A stretch of DNA of 64,000 bases from Armatimonadota bacterium (GTDB lineage Bacteria > Sysuimicrobiota > Sysuimicrobiia > Sysuimicrobiales > Humicultoraceae). The position numbers and the translations under genes were made by a program. Under the pieces are notes generated by a model, which ran no database searches, was not told the origin of the DNA, and worked only from the letters and a program-made list of their open reading frames with translations. The stretch is from assembly GCA_031459715.1 (NCBI GenBank), contig JAVKIA010000007.1:1-64000 (forward strand). The letters are read 5' to 3'. Below, piece after piece: positions 25,497 through 34,072 of this stretch. Positions within the stretch are counted from its first letter, which is position 1. Each line of letters opens with the position of its first letter.

Positions 25497-28400
25497 TCAA
25501 CGCCGCTCCTTGGATCTGTCGGACTCCTGGAGCTGACGCAGGCGGGCGATGTAGAGACGGGCCGCCCGCTCCATGTCCTCGCTGGCCTCCGGCTGGCCCC
25601 GTGCCAGAAGCCACTGGTCGGCCGCCTCGTACTCGCGGTCCGCATCCCCCGGAGGCGGAGGCGCCTGGCGCAGCCATGCCAGTACCGCGGCCACGCCTCG
25701 CCCCCCCACCTCGCGGATAACCGGGAGGCGACGCAGCGTCACTTCGGCCAGGAAGAGCCCCAGGGCCGCTCCCGCCAGGGGAGGCCAGGCCGGCACGCGC
25801 CGCTTCCCGCCGCCAGATGGCGGCGCCAGGATCTCGGCGGGAGTAGCAACCACTCGCGCCCCCGCCGCCTCCACCAGACGGGAGAGGACGCCGCCGCCGG
25901 CTCCGGGGGCGGCCAGCTCGGGCGGGGAGGAGACAGCAACAGGGGTTCGCCCGACGCCCACCAGGCGTCCCTGCCTCCGCGCCTCCACCGTGACCAGGTA
26001 TCCTCCCGGTCCCTCCACCATCAGACGGCCCTCGTATCGTCCCGGCGCGGTCTGCTCCAGTGAGGCGGGCGCCCCACGGCCGACGACCTGCGCCCGCGCC
26101 TCCAGGTCGGTGAGCAGGGTGCCGGCGCGGTCTCGGGCGTCCAGCACTACGTGCACCACATCCCCCTCCACCTGCGCCTGCACCTCGAGCTCCCCGGAGG
26201 GAGGGGCCACCGCCCAGCGCACCAGGCGCGACCAGAAGATGGCAACGTCAGGCCAGGAGAGCCAGCGGGCAGCCCAGCGCGGGCGCGCGTCCGAGGTAAA
26301 GGCCACGACACGGCCCAGCCCGAACTGCCAGGAGGCCAGAAGGGGATCCTGCTGCGGGGTCAGGGCATGCAGCGTCGCCGAGGGTTTGGGCGCCGTGGCC
26401 ACATAGCCTCCCAGCGGCGGCGGGGCCAGGCCACGCAGCAGCGGCGAGGCGGGCGAGATCAGCGGGCGGAACTGCTCTTCGATCAGGTAGGCACGCGTGG
26501 CCAGGACCGCCTCGGCGGTGACAATCTGGGGGATGGTATAGAGGTCGCGGGTGAAGTAGTAGCGGCCCCTTCCCCACGCCGCCAGGTCCCGCATGAACTC
26601 CTGGTCGGCGTCATTGCCGACGGCCACGCTGGAGAGGGTGATCTTCTCCCGCGCCATCCGTGCGACCAGCCGCTGGAAATCGCCCGGGTCGGTCTGCCCG
26701 TCAGAGAGGACAATGACGTGCTTGACCTTGGCCTGAACCTGCCGTAGCACCTGCTCCGCTTCCAGCAGCGCCGGATAGAGGTTGGTCCCGCCGCCGGCGG
26801 TGATCCGCGAGACCTGGCCCAGGATCTGCTCCCGCTGTCGTGCCTCCGTGGGCCGCGCCAGCCAGTGCGGGGCCTGGTCGAAGGCAACCACGCCGATCAG
26901 GTCGCGGTCACCCAGCAGGTCGATGACCGACTGCGCCGCCTCCTTCGCCAGCTCCACCTTGGCGATCTCGGGACCGAAGCTGCCCATGCTCCCGGAGGCG
27001 TCGATCACCAGCACCACGGCCACTGAGGGGATGGCCACTCGATGGCGCACATCCATAGATAGGGGAAGGGTCGCTTCCAGGTCGGTGGCGGCGTACCCAC
27101 CGGGGCCGAAGGTGTGCGGGCCGCCTGCGACCACCAGTCCGCCGCCCAGGACAGAGACGTACTCCCGCAGGGCGCGCATCTGCGCCGGGGAGAGCACCGT
27201 CGCCGGGACATCGTCCAGGACCACCACAGGAGTGCCGGCGTAGGCCGCCGCGTCCGCCGGCAGCGCCTCGGGGAGGGTCTCCCGCACCTCCAGGCCCTGC
27301 GCGCGCAGCCACCGCAGCAACGGACCGGGCTCGCGGGCGGCGTAGACAACTGCCGGGACGCCCACCACCTGGACGACGGCGAAGCCCCGGTTGTTCTCCA
27401 CCAGGTCGTCGGGCGCGACCTCCAGGCGCGCCTCGTAGATAAGCGCGCCCGGGTCCGCCGCCTGCTGGGGGACCCGGAGCAGGCTCCGGCCCGGCGGAAG
27501 GCGCACCACCTCCTGCCATACCTGGCGCCCGCCGAGGAAGAGGCGGAAGACGCCCGAGGCCGGTTCGGACGTCTCGACCCAGACCCGCACCTCGAACCGC
27601 TCGCCCGACCGCACTTCTGCCGGGGTCTGCAGTGTGTCGATGCGTGCGTCCACCGCCGCGCCGGCACCCAGGGGAACGACCGCCACGTCCACCCCTGCAG
27701 TGGCGGCCAGCGCCGCCGCCTCGGAGGCGCTGCCAGCGGTGTCCCGGCCGTCGCTCATCAAAACGATGCGGCGCGCCCCGGAGGGAGGCAGCAGGCCCAG
27801 CGCGGTGCGGATGGCCGCCCCGATGTCGGTGCGGTGCCCCGGTGGCCTGGCCCCCGGAGCCAGCCGGGGGAGGTCGGTCAGGCCCTCGGCGATGGTGGCT
27901 TCCGCGCCGAAGATGACGAGGCCGAAACGGTGCCCCGGTCCTCGCTCGGCCACCGCCGTGCGCGCCAGGTCCAGCGCCCGCTGCCGCTCGGCCACGGGGA
28001 CGCTGTCGGAGAGGTCGAGGGCGAAGACCACGGCTAGGTCTGCGCCACCGCGGGCGATCTCCAGCCCGGCCAGGGCCAAAAGGAGTAGCCCCAGCGCCAG
28101 TAGCCGCAACACGGGGAGCTCGTGCCGCAGGGGTGGGCGACGCCGCGGCCAGGGAGGCCGGGACCGCAGCCAGAGGACCCCCTCGGCCAGCAGGACACCC
28201 AGGGCAAGCAGCAGCAGGACCCACCACAGCTCCTGCTGACGGACTTCCCCGTCAGCCGCCTGACCCAGGGAAGGCCCCACCTGGCGCAGGTCCGACTCCT
28301 GCGGAGGCGCGACTACGGCGATCGGCTGCTCCCGGGACCCGGTGCGCAGTACATACACTCCGGCGCGGTCCAGCCTGGGCAGGGCCAGGACGCCGCCGCG

Positions 28401-29915
28401 CGCCATCACGGGCAGCACCCGGCCCGAGGGGTCCACCAGTGAGGCCGGGGCAGCGGCAGCCGGCAGCACGGCCGTCGTCCCCGCCTCTACGGTGGGCAGC
28501 GGAGCCAGCCACTCCAGGATGTTGGCCATGAGGATGGGAAACGCCGGATGGGCAGGCAGGTCGGAGCGGAGCAGGTCGAAAGGTAGCAGCACCACCCGCA
28601 GCTCGGGCCGCTCCAGGACCCAGAGCAGGGGCACGCTCCCCTCCGCCAGCACCGTCCCGCCCCGCGGCCGAAGGGTGAGGGCTTCTTCGGTCCGGATACC
28701 GGTCAGGTCCGCCATCCGCAGGAGTGGGTGCGTGGGGACGGTGCGCAGGACGGAGACACCGGGGGTGGGGGCCTCCACATCCAGCGGCAGCGTCTCCGGC
28801 ACGCTGCCCGCGATCAGGTAGCGGCCCGGCGGCAGGGTCCGCACGTCCACGCGGTCGAGGACCACTACATCGTAGGCCGGCCAGGCCGCGGGGTCGGGGC
28901 GAGCGGCGCGCCCGACGGCACGCACAGGCAGCACCTGCAGCGCGGCCTCCAGGAAGGGGTTCCCGGGGGAGACCAGGAGTACCCGCGGTAGGGCCGCCCG
29001 GCCCACCACAACTTCTCCCCGGTCGTCGGCAGGGAGGACGTCTCTGGCCTCCAGGCGCACGCGGGCCACCCCTTCTCCCCGCACCGGCCATACCCGTACC
29101 GCCACCTCCCCGGCGGGGACGAGCAGCGGGGCTGTGTTTTCTGTGCCGTCCGGCCAGGCCACGTGCACGGTGGTACGCCGGTCGGTGCTGCCGAAATTCC
29201 GCACCGCGGTCAGGAGCACCGGGCGACCCGTGCCGCTGGTGCTGGCTGCCATCCGTACCAGCGCCAGGTTCTCCGAGGGGCGACCAAAGGTGCGGTAGGT
29301 CACCCGCGGCAGGCGGGGACCGGGAGTGTCGGTGTAGACCACTACCTGCGGTGCGCGGCCGCGCAGGCGCTGCGCCACCGCCGCACGTACGGCGGCCTCC
29401 AGGTCGCAGCGCCCGTCCCCCGGGGCCAGCCGGAGGATGGCGCGGCGCACCATCGCCGGATCCGCGGTGAAGTCCAGGACCACGCGCGGCGCTGCACCCG
29501 CCTCCAGCACCATCACCGGCAGGCCCGCGGCGCCCTCCACCAGCCGCAGCGCGGCCTGCCGTGCCGCGGCGAAGCGGCCGAGCGGCTCCCGTTCCCCGGC
29601 GTCATACGCCTGCATGCTGCGCGAGGTGTCGAAAACGAGAACCAGCGCATCCCCGGCGACGCCGGGGATGGACACCACCGGGCGGGCCAGGGCCAGGGCC
29701 AGCAGGGTCACCGCCAGCAGCTGCAGCAAAAGCAGCAGGCTGCGCTCCAGACGGCGCACGGGCAGGCGCACCACCAGGTCCCGGGTGGTGCGTTCCCACA
29801 GCAGGGTGCTGCTCACGGTGTGCGGCACGCGACGCGCCCGCAGCATGTGCAGCAGGATGATCAACGGCAGCGCCAGGAGCAGCCAGAGGGCCTGCGGCAC
29901 GGCGAAGGCCGGCAT
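25497..29915 (-). CDS. Giant fused BatA-like / triple von Willebrand A protein
   Basis: A 1472-residue membrane protein that joins parts usually encoded by two or three genes. Order: two TM helices (about 8-25 and 57-78, BatA N-terminal type), VWA 1 with DTSRS at 96-100, a region near 280-540 of unknown fold, two TM helices (~565-620), VWA 2 with DLSDS near 633, a GATase-like domain (ALREYVSVLGGGLVVAGGP, ~910-945), VWA 3 with DASGSMGSF near 970, an Ig-like/extracytoplasmic region and a last TM (~1375). Only VWA 3 has a perfect MIDAS motif. It is the last gene of the MoxR/DUF58 operon and its start overlaps the DUF58 stop. Confidence 0.87.
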   Translation of the reverse strand: MPAFAVPQALWLLLALPLIILLHMLRARRVPHTVSSTLLWERTTRDLVVRLPVRRLERSLLLLLQLLAVTLLALALARPVVSIPGVAGDALVLVFDTSRSMQAYDAGEREPLGRFAAARQAALRLVEGAAGLPVMVLEAGAAPRVVLDFTADPAMVRRAILRLAPGDGRCDLEAAVRAAVAQRLRGRAPQVVVYTDTPGPRLPRVTYRTFGRPSENLALVRMAASTSGTGRPVLLTAVRNFGSTDRRTTVHVAWPDGTENTAPLLVPAGEVAVRVWPVRGEGVARVRLEARDVLPADDRGEVVVGRAALPRVLLVSPGNPFLEAALQVLPVRAVGRAARPDPAAWPAYDVVVLDRVDVRTLPPGRYLIAGSVPETLPLDVEAPTPGVSVLRTVPTHPLLRMADLTGIRTEEALTLRPRGGTVLAEGSVPLLWVLERPELRVVLLPFDLLRSDLPAHPAFPILMANILEWLAPLPTVEAGTTAVLPAAAAPASLVDPSGRVLPVMARGGVLALPRLDRAGVYVLRTGSREQPIAVVAPPQESDLRQVGPSLGQAADGEVRQQELWWVLLLLALGVLLAEGVLWLRSRPPWPRRRPPLRHELPVLRLLALGLLLLALAGLEIARGGADLAVVFALDLSDSVPVAERQRALDLARTAVAERGPGHRFGLVIFGAEATIAEGLTDLPRLAPGARPPGHRTDIGAAIRTALGLLPPSGARRIVLMSDGRDTAGSASEAAALAATAGVDVAVVPLGAGAAVDARIDTLQTPAEVRSGERFEVRVWVETSEPASGVFRLFLGGRQVWQEVVRLPPGRSLLRVPQQAADPGALIYEARLEVAPDDLVENNRGFAVVQVVGVPAVVYAAREPGPLLRWLRAQGLEVRETLPEALPADAAAYAGTPVVVLDDVPATVLSPAQMRALREYVSVLGGGLVVAGGPHTFGPGGYAATDLEATLPLSMDVRHRVAIPSVAVVLVIDASGSMGSFGPEIAKVELAKEAAQSVIDLLGDRDLIGVVAFDQAPHWLARPTEARQREQILGQVSRITAGGGTNLYPALLEAEQVLRQVQAKVKHVIVLSDGQTDPGDFQRLVARMAREKITLSSVAVGNDADQEFMRDLAAWGRGRYYFTRDLYTIPQIVTAEAVLATRAYLIEEQFRPLISPASPLLRGLAPPPLGGYVATAPKPSATLHALTPQQDPLLASWQFGLGRVVAFTSDARPRWAARWLSWPDVAIFWSRLVRWAVAPPSGELEVQAQVEGDVVHVVLDARDRAGTLLTDLEARAQVVGRGAPASLEQTAPGRYEGRLMVEGPGGYLVTVEARRQGRLVGVGRTPVAVSSPPELAAPGAGGGVLSRLVEAAGARVVATPAEILAPPSGGGKRRVPAWPPLAGAALGLFLAEVTLRRLPVIREVGGRGVAAVLAWLRQAPPPPGDADREYEAADQWLLARGQPEASEDMERAARLYIARLRQLQESDRSKERR

Positions 29916-30811
29916 CAGGTGATCAACCCTCCCACCCGCAGGTAGCGCAGGATCAGGTCTGCCAGGGGAACGGCGGTGGTGGCCCGCAGGTAGTCGATGC
30001 CGTGGCGCAGGCAGAACTGCTCCAGACCGGAGAGGTAGCGGTCGCGGGCGCGGGCGAACGCCCTCAGGGCGGCGCCGTCAGCGGTCACCTCTACGGCCCG
30101 TCCGGTCTCGCAGTCGATCAGGCGCAGCTCTCCGGCCAGCGGCGGGGCCAGGTCCTCCTCGCTGAGGATGTGCAGAACGAACAGGTCGAAGTGGCGGGCG
30201 CGGGCCAGCTTCAACCCCTCCTCGACGCCTTCCGCCATCAGCAGGTCGGAGAGCAGAACCAGCAGGCCCCGTCGTCGCGTCTGGTGCACGTACTCGCGCA
30301 TCACCGCCGCCAGGTCGCTGCCCCCGCCCGGCTCCAGCCCGCTGAGGAAGCGGAAGAGCTGGAAGGTCTGGGAGCGGCCGCGGGCCGGGCCGAAGGCGTC
30401 CCCAACCTGGCGGTCGAAGGCCGCCGCGCTCACCCGGTCCATGTTCACCAGGCCGATGGTGCCGATGGCCGCCGCCACCTGGGCCGCGTAGCGCAGCTTG
30501 GACGGAGCGGCAGGACCGGGAGGAAACCCCATGGACCTGGACCGATCCACCAGCAGGTGCACGTTGATCTCCTCCTCCTCGCTGAACAGCTTGACGAAGA
30601 GGCGGTCCAGGCGGGAGAAGATATTCCAGTCGACGTAGCGATAGTCGTCGCCGGGCTGGTAGCCGCGGTAGTCCGCGAACTCGACCCCCCGCCCCAGGGT
30701 GGCGGAGCGCCGCTCTCCTCGCATCCCGCTGCGCACGATGCGGCGGGTGCGCAGGCTGAGGGTTTCCAGCCGGCTGAGGAAATGGGGGTCGAGCAGCAGC
30801 GGCTCACTCAC
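29915..30811 (-). CDS. DUF58 domain protein (VWA-like)
   Basis: A 298-residue cytoplasmic protein typical of MoxR operons. RGMRGERRSATLGRGVEFADYRGYQPGDDYRYVDWNIFSRLDR shows the DUF58 core, and HLLVDRSRSMGF is a VWA-like metal site. Such proteins are thought to act with MoxR ATPases in assembling or inserting metal or protein complexes at the membrane. ATGA overlap with moxR and TGATG overlap with the VWA fusion gene show tight coupling. Confidence 0.9.
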   Translation of the reverse strand: MSEPLLLDPHFLSRLETLSLRTRRIVRSGMRGERRSATLGRGVEFADYRGYQPGDDYRYVDWNIFSRLDRLFVKLFSEEEEINVHLLVDRSRSMGFPPGPAAPSKLRYAAQVAAAIGTIGLVNMDRVSAAAFDRQVGDAFGPARGRSQTFQLFRFLSGLEPGGGSDLAAVMREYVHQTRRRGLLVLLSDLLMAEGVEEGLKLARARHFDLFVLHILSEEDLAPPLAGELRLIDCETGRAVEVTADGAALRAFARARDRYLSGLEQFCLRHGIDYLRATTAVPLADLILRYLRVGGLIT

Positions 30812-31794
30812 CGGCGCACCCGCACCAGCTCCGGAGTTTCCTCCAGCACGTTGCGCACCACGTCATCGGGGTCAATCCCCTCCGCCTCCCCCTCGAAGTT
30901 GAGGATGATCCGGTGACGCAGTGCCGGCAGGGCTACGGCGCGCAGATCCTCGAAGGCCACGTTGGCCCGCTCCTGCAACAGGGCCCGCACCTTGGCCGCC
31001 AGCAGCAGCGCCAGCGCCCCGCGCGGGCTGGCGCCGTAGCGTACGAAGCGCCTGGCCTGGGAGGCCGCCCCCTCGGCCTCGGGGTGCGTGGCCCGGATGA
31101 GGCGGGCCACATAGTCCTTGACGTGCGTGGCCACCGCCACCTCCCGGGCCAGAGCCTGCATGGCCAGGATGGTGGCGCCAGAGGCCACCGGCTGCACCGC
31201 CGGCAGCTGCGGCCCGGTGGTGCGTTCCATGATCTTCACCAGGTCGTCCAGCGCGGGAAAGGGGAGGCGCAGCTTGAACAGGAACCGGTCCACCTGCGCC
31301 TCGGGCAGCGGGTAGGTCCCCTCCATCTCGATGGGGTTCTGCGTGGCCAGGACGAAGAAGGGCTCTTCCAGCGGGTAGTGCACCCCTACCGCGGTCACCG
31401 CGTGCTCCTGCATCGCCTCCAGCAGCGCGGACTGGGTCTTGGGCGTGGCCCGGTTGATCTCATCGGCCAGGACGATCTGCGAGAAGATGGGGCCGCGCTG
31501 GAACTCGAAGAAGCGCCGGCCCGCCTCGTCCTGCATGACCACGTTGGTCCCGATGATGTCCGCAGGCATCAGGTCCGGTGTGAACTGGATGCGGGAATAG
31601 CGCAGGTCCAGGGCCTGGGCCAGCGTCTTCACCAGCAGAGTCTTCCCCAGGCCGGGCACGCCCTCCAGCAGCACGTGCCCTCCGGCGATGAGTGCCGTCA
31701 GCACCTCCTCGATCAGCGTCTCGTAGCCGACGATCACCTTCTGGATTTCGGCCTTCAGCCGGCGAAAGGCCTGCCGGAACTCCTGAGGATCCAC
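30808..31794 (-). CDS. MoxR-family AAA+ ATPase
   Basis: Chaperone-like ATPase of 328 residues. Walker A EGVPGLGKT, Walker B VLADEINRATPKTQSALLEAMQE, sensor 1 LATQNPIE, EGTYPLPEAQVDRF, and the C-terminal helical lid with GASPRGALALLLAAK are all standard. It is expected to remodel a client together with the adjacent DUF58/VWA proteins. It starts 12 bp after the upstream coiled-coil gene. Confidence 0.93.
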   Translation of the reverse strand: MDPQEFRQAFRRLKAEIQKVIVGYETLIEEVLTALIAGGHVLLEGVPGLGKTLLVKTLAQALDLRYSRIQFTPDLMPADIIGTNVVMQDEAGRRFFEFQRGPIFSQIVLADEINRATPKTQSALLEAMQEHAVTAVGVHYPLEEPFFVLATQNPIEMEGTYPLPEAQVDRFLFKLRLPFPALDDLVKIMERTTGPQLPAVQPVASGATILAMQALAREVAVATHVKDYVARLIRATHPEAEGAASQARRFVRYGASPRGALALLLAAKVRALLQERANVAFEDLRAVALPALRHRIILNFEGEAEGIDPDDVVRNVLEETPELVRVRR

Positions 31795-31805
31795 CTTCGT
31801 CCCCC

Positions 31806-33356
31806 CTAGCGCCGCTCGGCCAGCAGGAGGAAGTAGCGCCGCACCACCTCGCGCAACCCGGCGGGAATGCGCGCCGCCGCCATGGCCTCATCCGCCCGGC
31901 GTGCCGCCTGCGGAGAGAGGCGCAGCAGTGGCGCGCGGACGGGCACCTTCCGTCCGGGGCCGAGGAGTTCCGCGGTCTGCAGCTGCCCCTCGCCCTCCTG
32001 CCCGACCACGCGCGAGCGCTCTCCAGGGGCATCCAGCCGCGGCGTCTGGGGCCCGAGTTTCTTCCCCAACGTCCCCTGTCCGGGCGCGGACCCCTCATTG
32101 GGTCCCTGGGGCGGGGGCGCGAGGGCGGTCGCCTCCTCCTGCTCCTGCAGGCGGCGTGCGGTCGGGCCAGCCGGTGGGGTCTGCACCGGGGTCTGCTGCG
32201 CCTCCTCGGCCGGCTCCGGCCCGGCGCCCTGGGCGATGCGCAGGGCAGACCGCTCCAGCTCCTGCTCCGCCATCTGCAGCACCGATTCATCCGCCATCAG
32301 CGCCCGCAGCGCGTCCATCTGCGCGATGGCCTCCGCCAGCGCCCGCTGGCCTGCGGCGGCATCTCCCGCCTCGGTCTGGCGGCGCGCCTCCTCCAGCGCC
32401 TGGCGGGCCTGCGCCGGCAGTTGTGCCTCCGCAGAGCGGGCAAGCTCTCCCAGCCGCTGCAGGAGGTCCTCCCGCCCTTCCCCCTCCGGCATCTGGCTCA
32501 GCCGCGCCGCCAGCTCCCGCAGCTCCCGAATCGTCTGCTCCAGGGTGGCTCCCGGCCGGAACAGCGACTGGGGGGGCGCCCCCGGGGTCTGGGAGGTGAT
32601 GGCCTCACCGATCCGCTGGCCGACCTGGCGACGTGTCGCCTCCAGCCGCCGCTCCAGCGCGGCGATGCGGGCGAGGGCGCCGCGCCGATCCAGGCGCTGC
32701 CGCAGGAGTTGCTGGGCCAGGTCATGCACCTCGGGGGCTATACGACGGGCCTGCGGCGCCCGCTCGGCGCGGGCGCGCTGCTCCAGCTGCCCCGCCACCC
32801 GCTGCAGCCACCGTCCCTCTTGCCTGATCCGCACGGCCGTCTCCCGCGCCGGGGTGGCCGGAAGGGTGAATCCGGGGAGGAAGCCCGCGGCCAGCGCGGC
32901 CAGGCCCACGGCCAGGAGGGCGCGGCGCGTTCCGGCGGGCCAGCCCAGCCGCAGCCGCAGTCCGGGAAGCGCGTCCCGCGCCCGCGCCGCCGCGTCGCGC
33001 ATGACTTCCCCGGTCAGCGCGGTGGGGCGCAGGCGACCCGTGGCCAGCTCGAACGCGGTGCTCAACCTCTCCCGCAGGCGTAGCTCGGCGTCGGCGACCT
33101 GTGCGGCGGGCAGCAGGCCCCCCGCCGGGAGGAAGCCGCGCAGCAGGGCGGCCAGCAGGGAGGCGGCCAGCCCACCCACCAGGATGAGCAACGGCGGCAG
33201 AGGAAGCGGGACCACCAGGCCGGCCAGCGTCCAGACCAGGGAGACGGCGGCGGCGAGGGTCATCCCCCGGACCGCCCAGGCCCGCGCCCGGCTCCAGGCC
33301 AGGGCGCGGGCGGCGCGGTGAAGCAGGCGCAGGAGGTCGCGCGGCAGCGGTGTCAT
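31806..33356 (-). CDS. Membrane-anchored coiled-coil protein of the MoxR operon
   Basis: A 516-residue protein not assigned to a named family; it somewhat resembles DUF4175-type proteins. There are three hydrophobic segments (about 30-48, 50-72 and 140-165), followed by long Arg/Glu/Gln/Ala-rich helices (about 180-390) predicted as coiled coil. A Pro/Gln/Gly linker and a short C-terminal helical region (LREVVRRYFLLLAERR) follow. ATG 33356 overlaps the upstream permease stop (ATGA). The longer frame to 33761 is antisense-like and not used. Confidence 0.75.
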   Translation of the reverse strand: MTPLPRDLLRLLHRAARALAWSRARAWAVRGMTLAAAVSLVWTLAGLVVPLPLPPLLILVGGLAASLLAALLRGFLPAGGLLPAAQVADAELRLRERLSTAFELATGRLRPTALTGEVMRDAAARARDALPGLRLRLGWPAGTRRALLAVGLAALAAGFLPGFTLPATPARETAVRIRQEGRWLQRVAGQLEQRARAERAPQARRIAPEVHDLAQQLLRQRLDRRGALARIAALERRLEATRRQVGQRIGEAITSQTPGAPPQSLFRPGATLEQTIRELRELAARLSQMPEGEGREDLLQRLGELARSAEAQLPAQARQALEEARRQTEAGDAAAGQRALAEAIAQMDALRALMADESVLQMAEQELERSALRIAQGAGPEPAEEAQQTPVQTPPAGPTARRLQEQEEATALAPPPQGPNEGSAPGQGTLGKKLGPQTPRLDAPGERSRVVGQEGEGQLQTAELLGPGRKVPVRAPLLRLSPQAARRADEAMAAARIPAGLREVVRRYFLLLAERR

Positions 33357-34072
33357 GGGGCCCCCGCCTTGCGCACGCTCCCGACCGTCCTGGCTGCCAG
33401 GCCCGCTGCTGCGGCGGCACCCGCTGCATAGGGCAGCAGCGCCAGTGGCCAGTGCGGCAGACCGCGATGCGCGGCCCCAAGCAGCCACACCGGACTGAGC
33501 ACGGCGAGCGGCTCCGTCAGCCAGCGGGTGGCCAGGAACAGGAGAAGGAGGATCACCCAGTGCACCACCGTGCGCGCCAGATCCGAGGAAACCGCCGCGG
33601 TCAACCAGGCTCCTGCCGCCGCGGGCAACAACGCTACCGGCACCATCGCCACCATCGCCCGGCCCAGAGCCAAGACCGCCTCCAGTTGAGGTGGGGCAAC
33701 CAGCGCCCACAGCGGCACCGAGACGGCCACCAGCCCGCCCGCCGTCAGAGCGGAGGTCCACAGCTTCCCCAGGGCGATGGTCCGTGGGGAAAACGAGGTC
33801 AGCGCCAGGTCCAGGATCTGCTTCTCTCCCTGCACCCCGATCTCACCTACGGCCAGCGCGGAGGTCAGGTACACCACGCAGACCAGCTGCAGGACGAGCC
33901 CGACCTGCAGCACCTGGCCGGGTGCCATCCCCGCCAGCCGGCCGCCCTCCGGAGGCAGGGAGACCAGGACGAAGAGGCCAAGGGCGGCCAGGTAGACGCG
34001 AAGCGCCCAGAGGATCTTCGGGGAGGCGAGGCGCCACCGGAGGTCGCCGCGGGTGACAGGGTTAAAGGTCAC
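33353..34072 (-). CDS. ABC-2 type permease-like membrane protein
   Basis: A 239-residue protein with about six TM helices. The N-terminus (VTFNPVTRGDLRWRLASPKI) and the GEIGVQGEKQILDLALTSFSPRTIALGKLW motif match ABC-2 transporter permeases of the NatB/CcmB-like kind. No ATPase gene is adjacent; an ATPase elsewhere may serve it. GTG 34072 overlaps the upstream stop by 4 bp. Confidence 0.75.
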   Translation of the reverse strand: MTFNPVTRGDLRWRLASPKILWALRVYLAALGLFVLVSLPPEGGRLAGMAPGQVLQVGLVLQLVCVVYLTSALAVGEIGVQGEKQILDLALTSFSPRTIALGKLWTSALTAGGLVAVSVPLWALVAPPQLEAVLALGRAMVAMVPVALLPAAAGAWLTAAVSSDLARTVVHWVILLLLFLATRWLTEPLAVLSPVWLLGAAHRGLPHWPLALLPYAAGAAAAAGLAARTVGSVRKAGAP

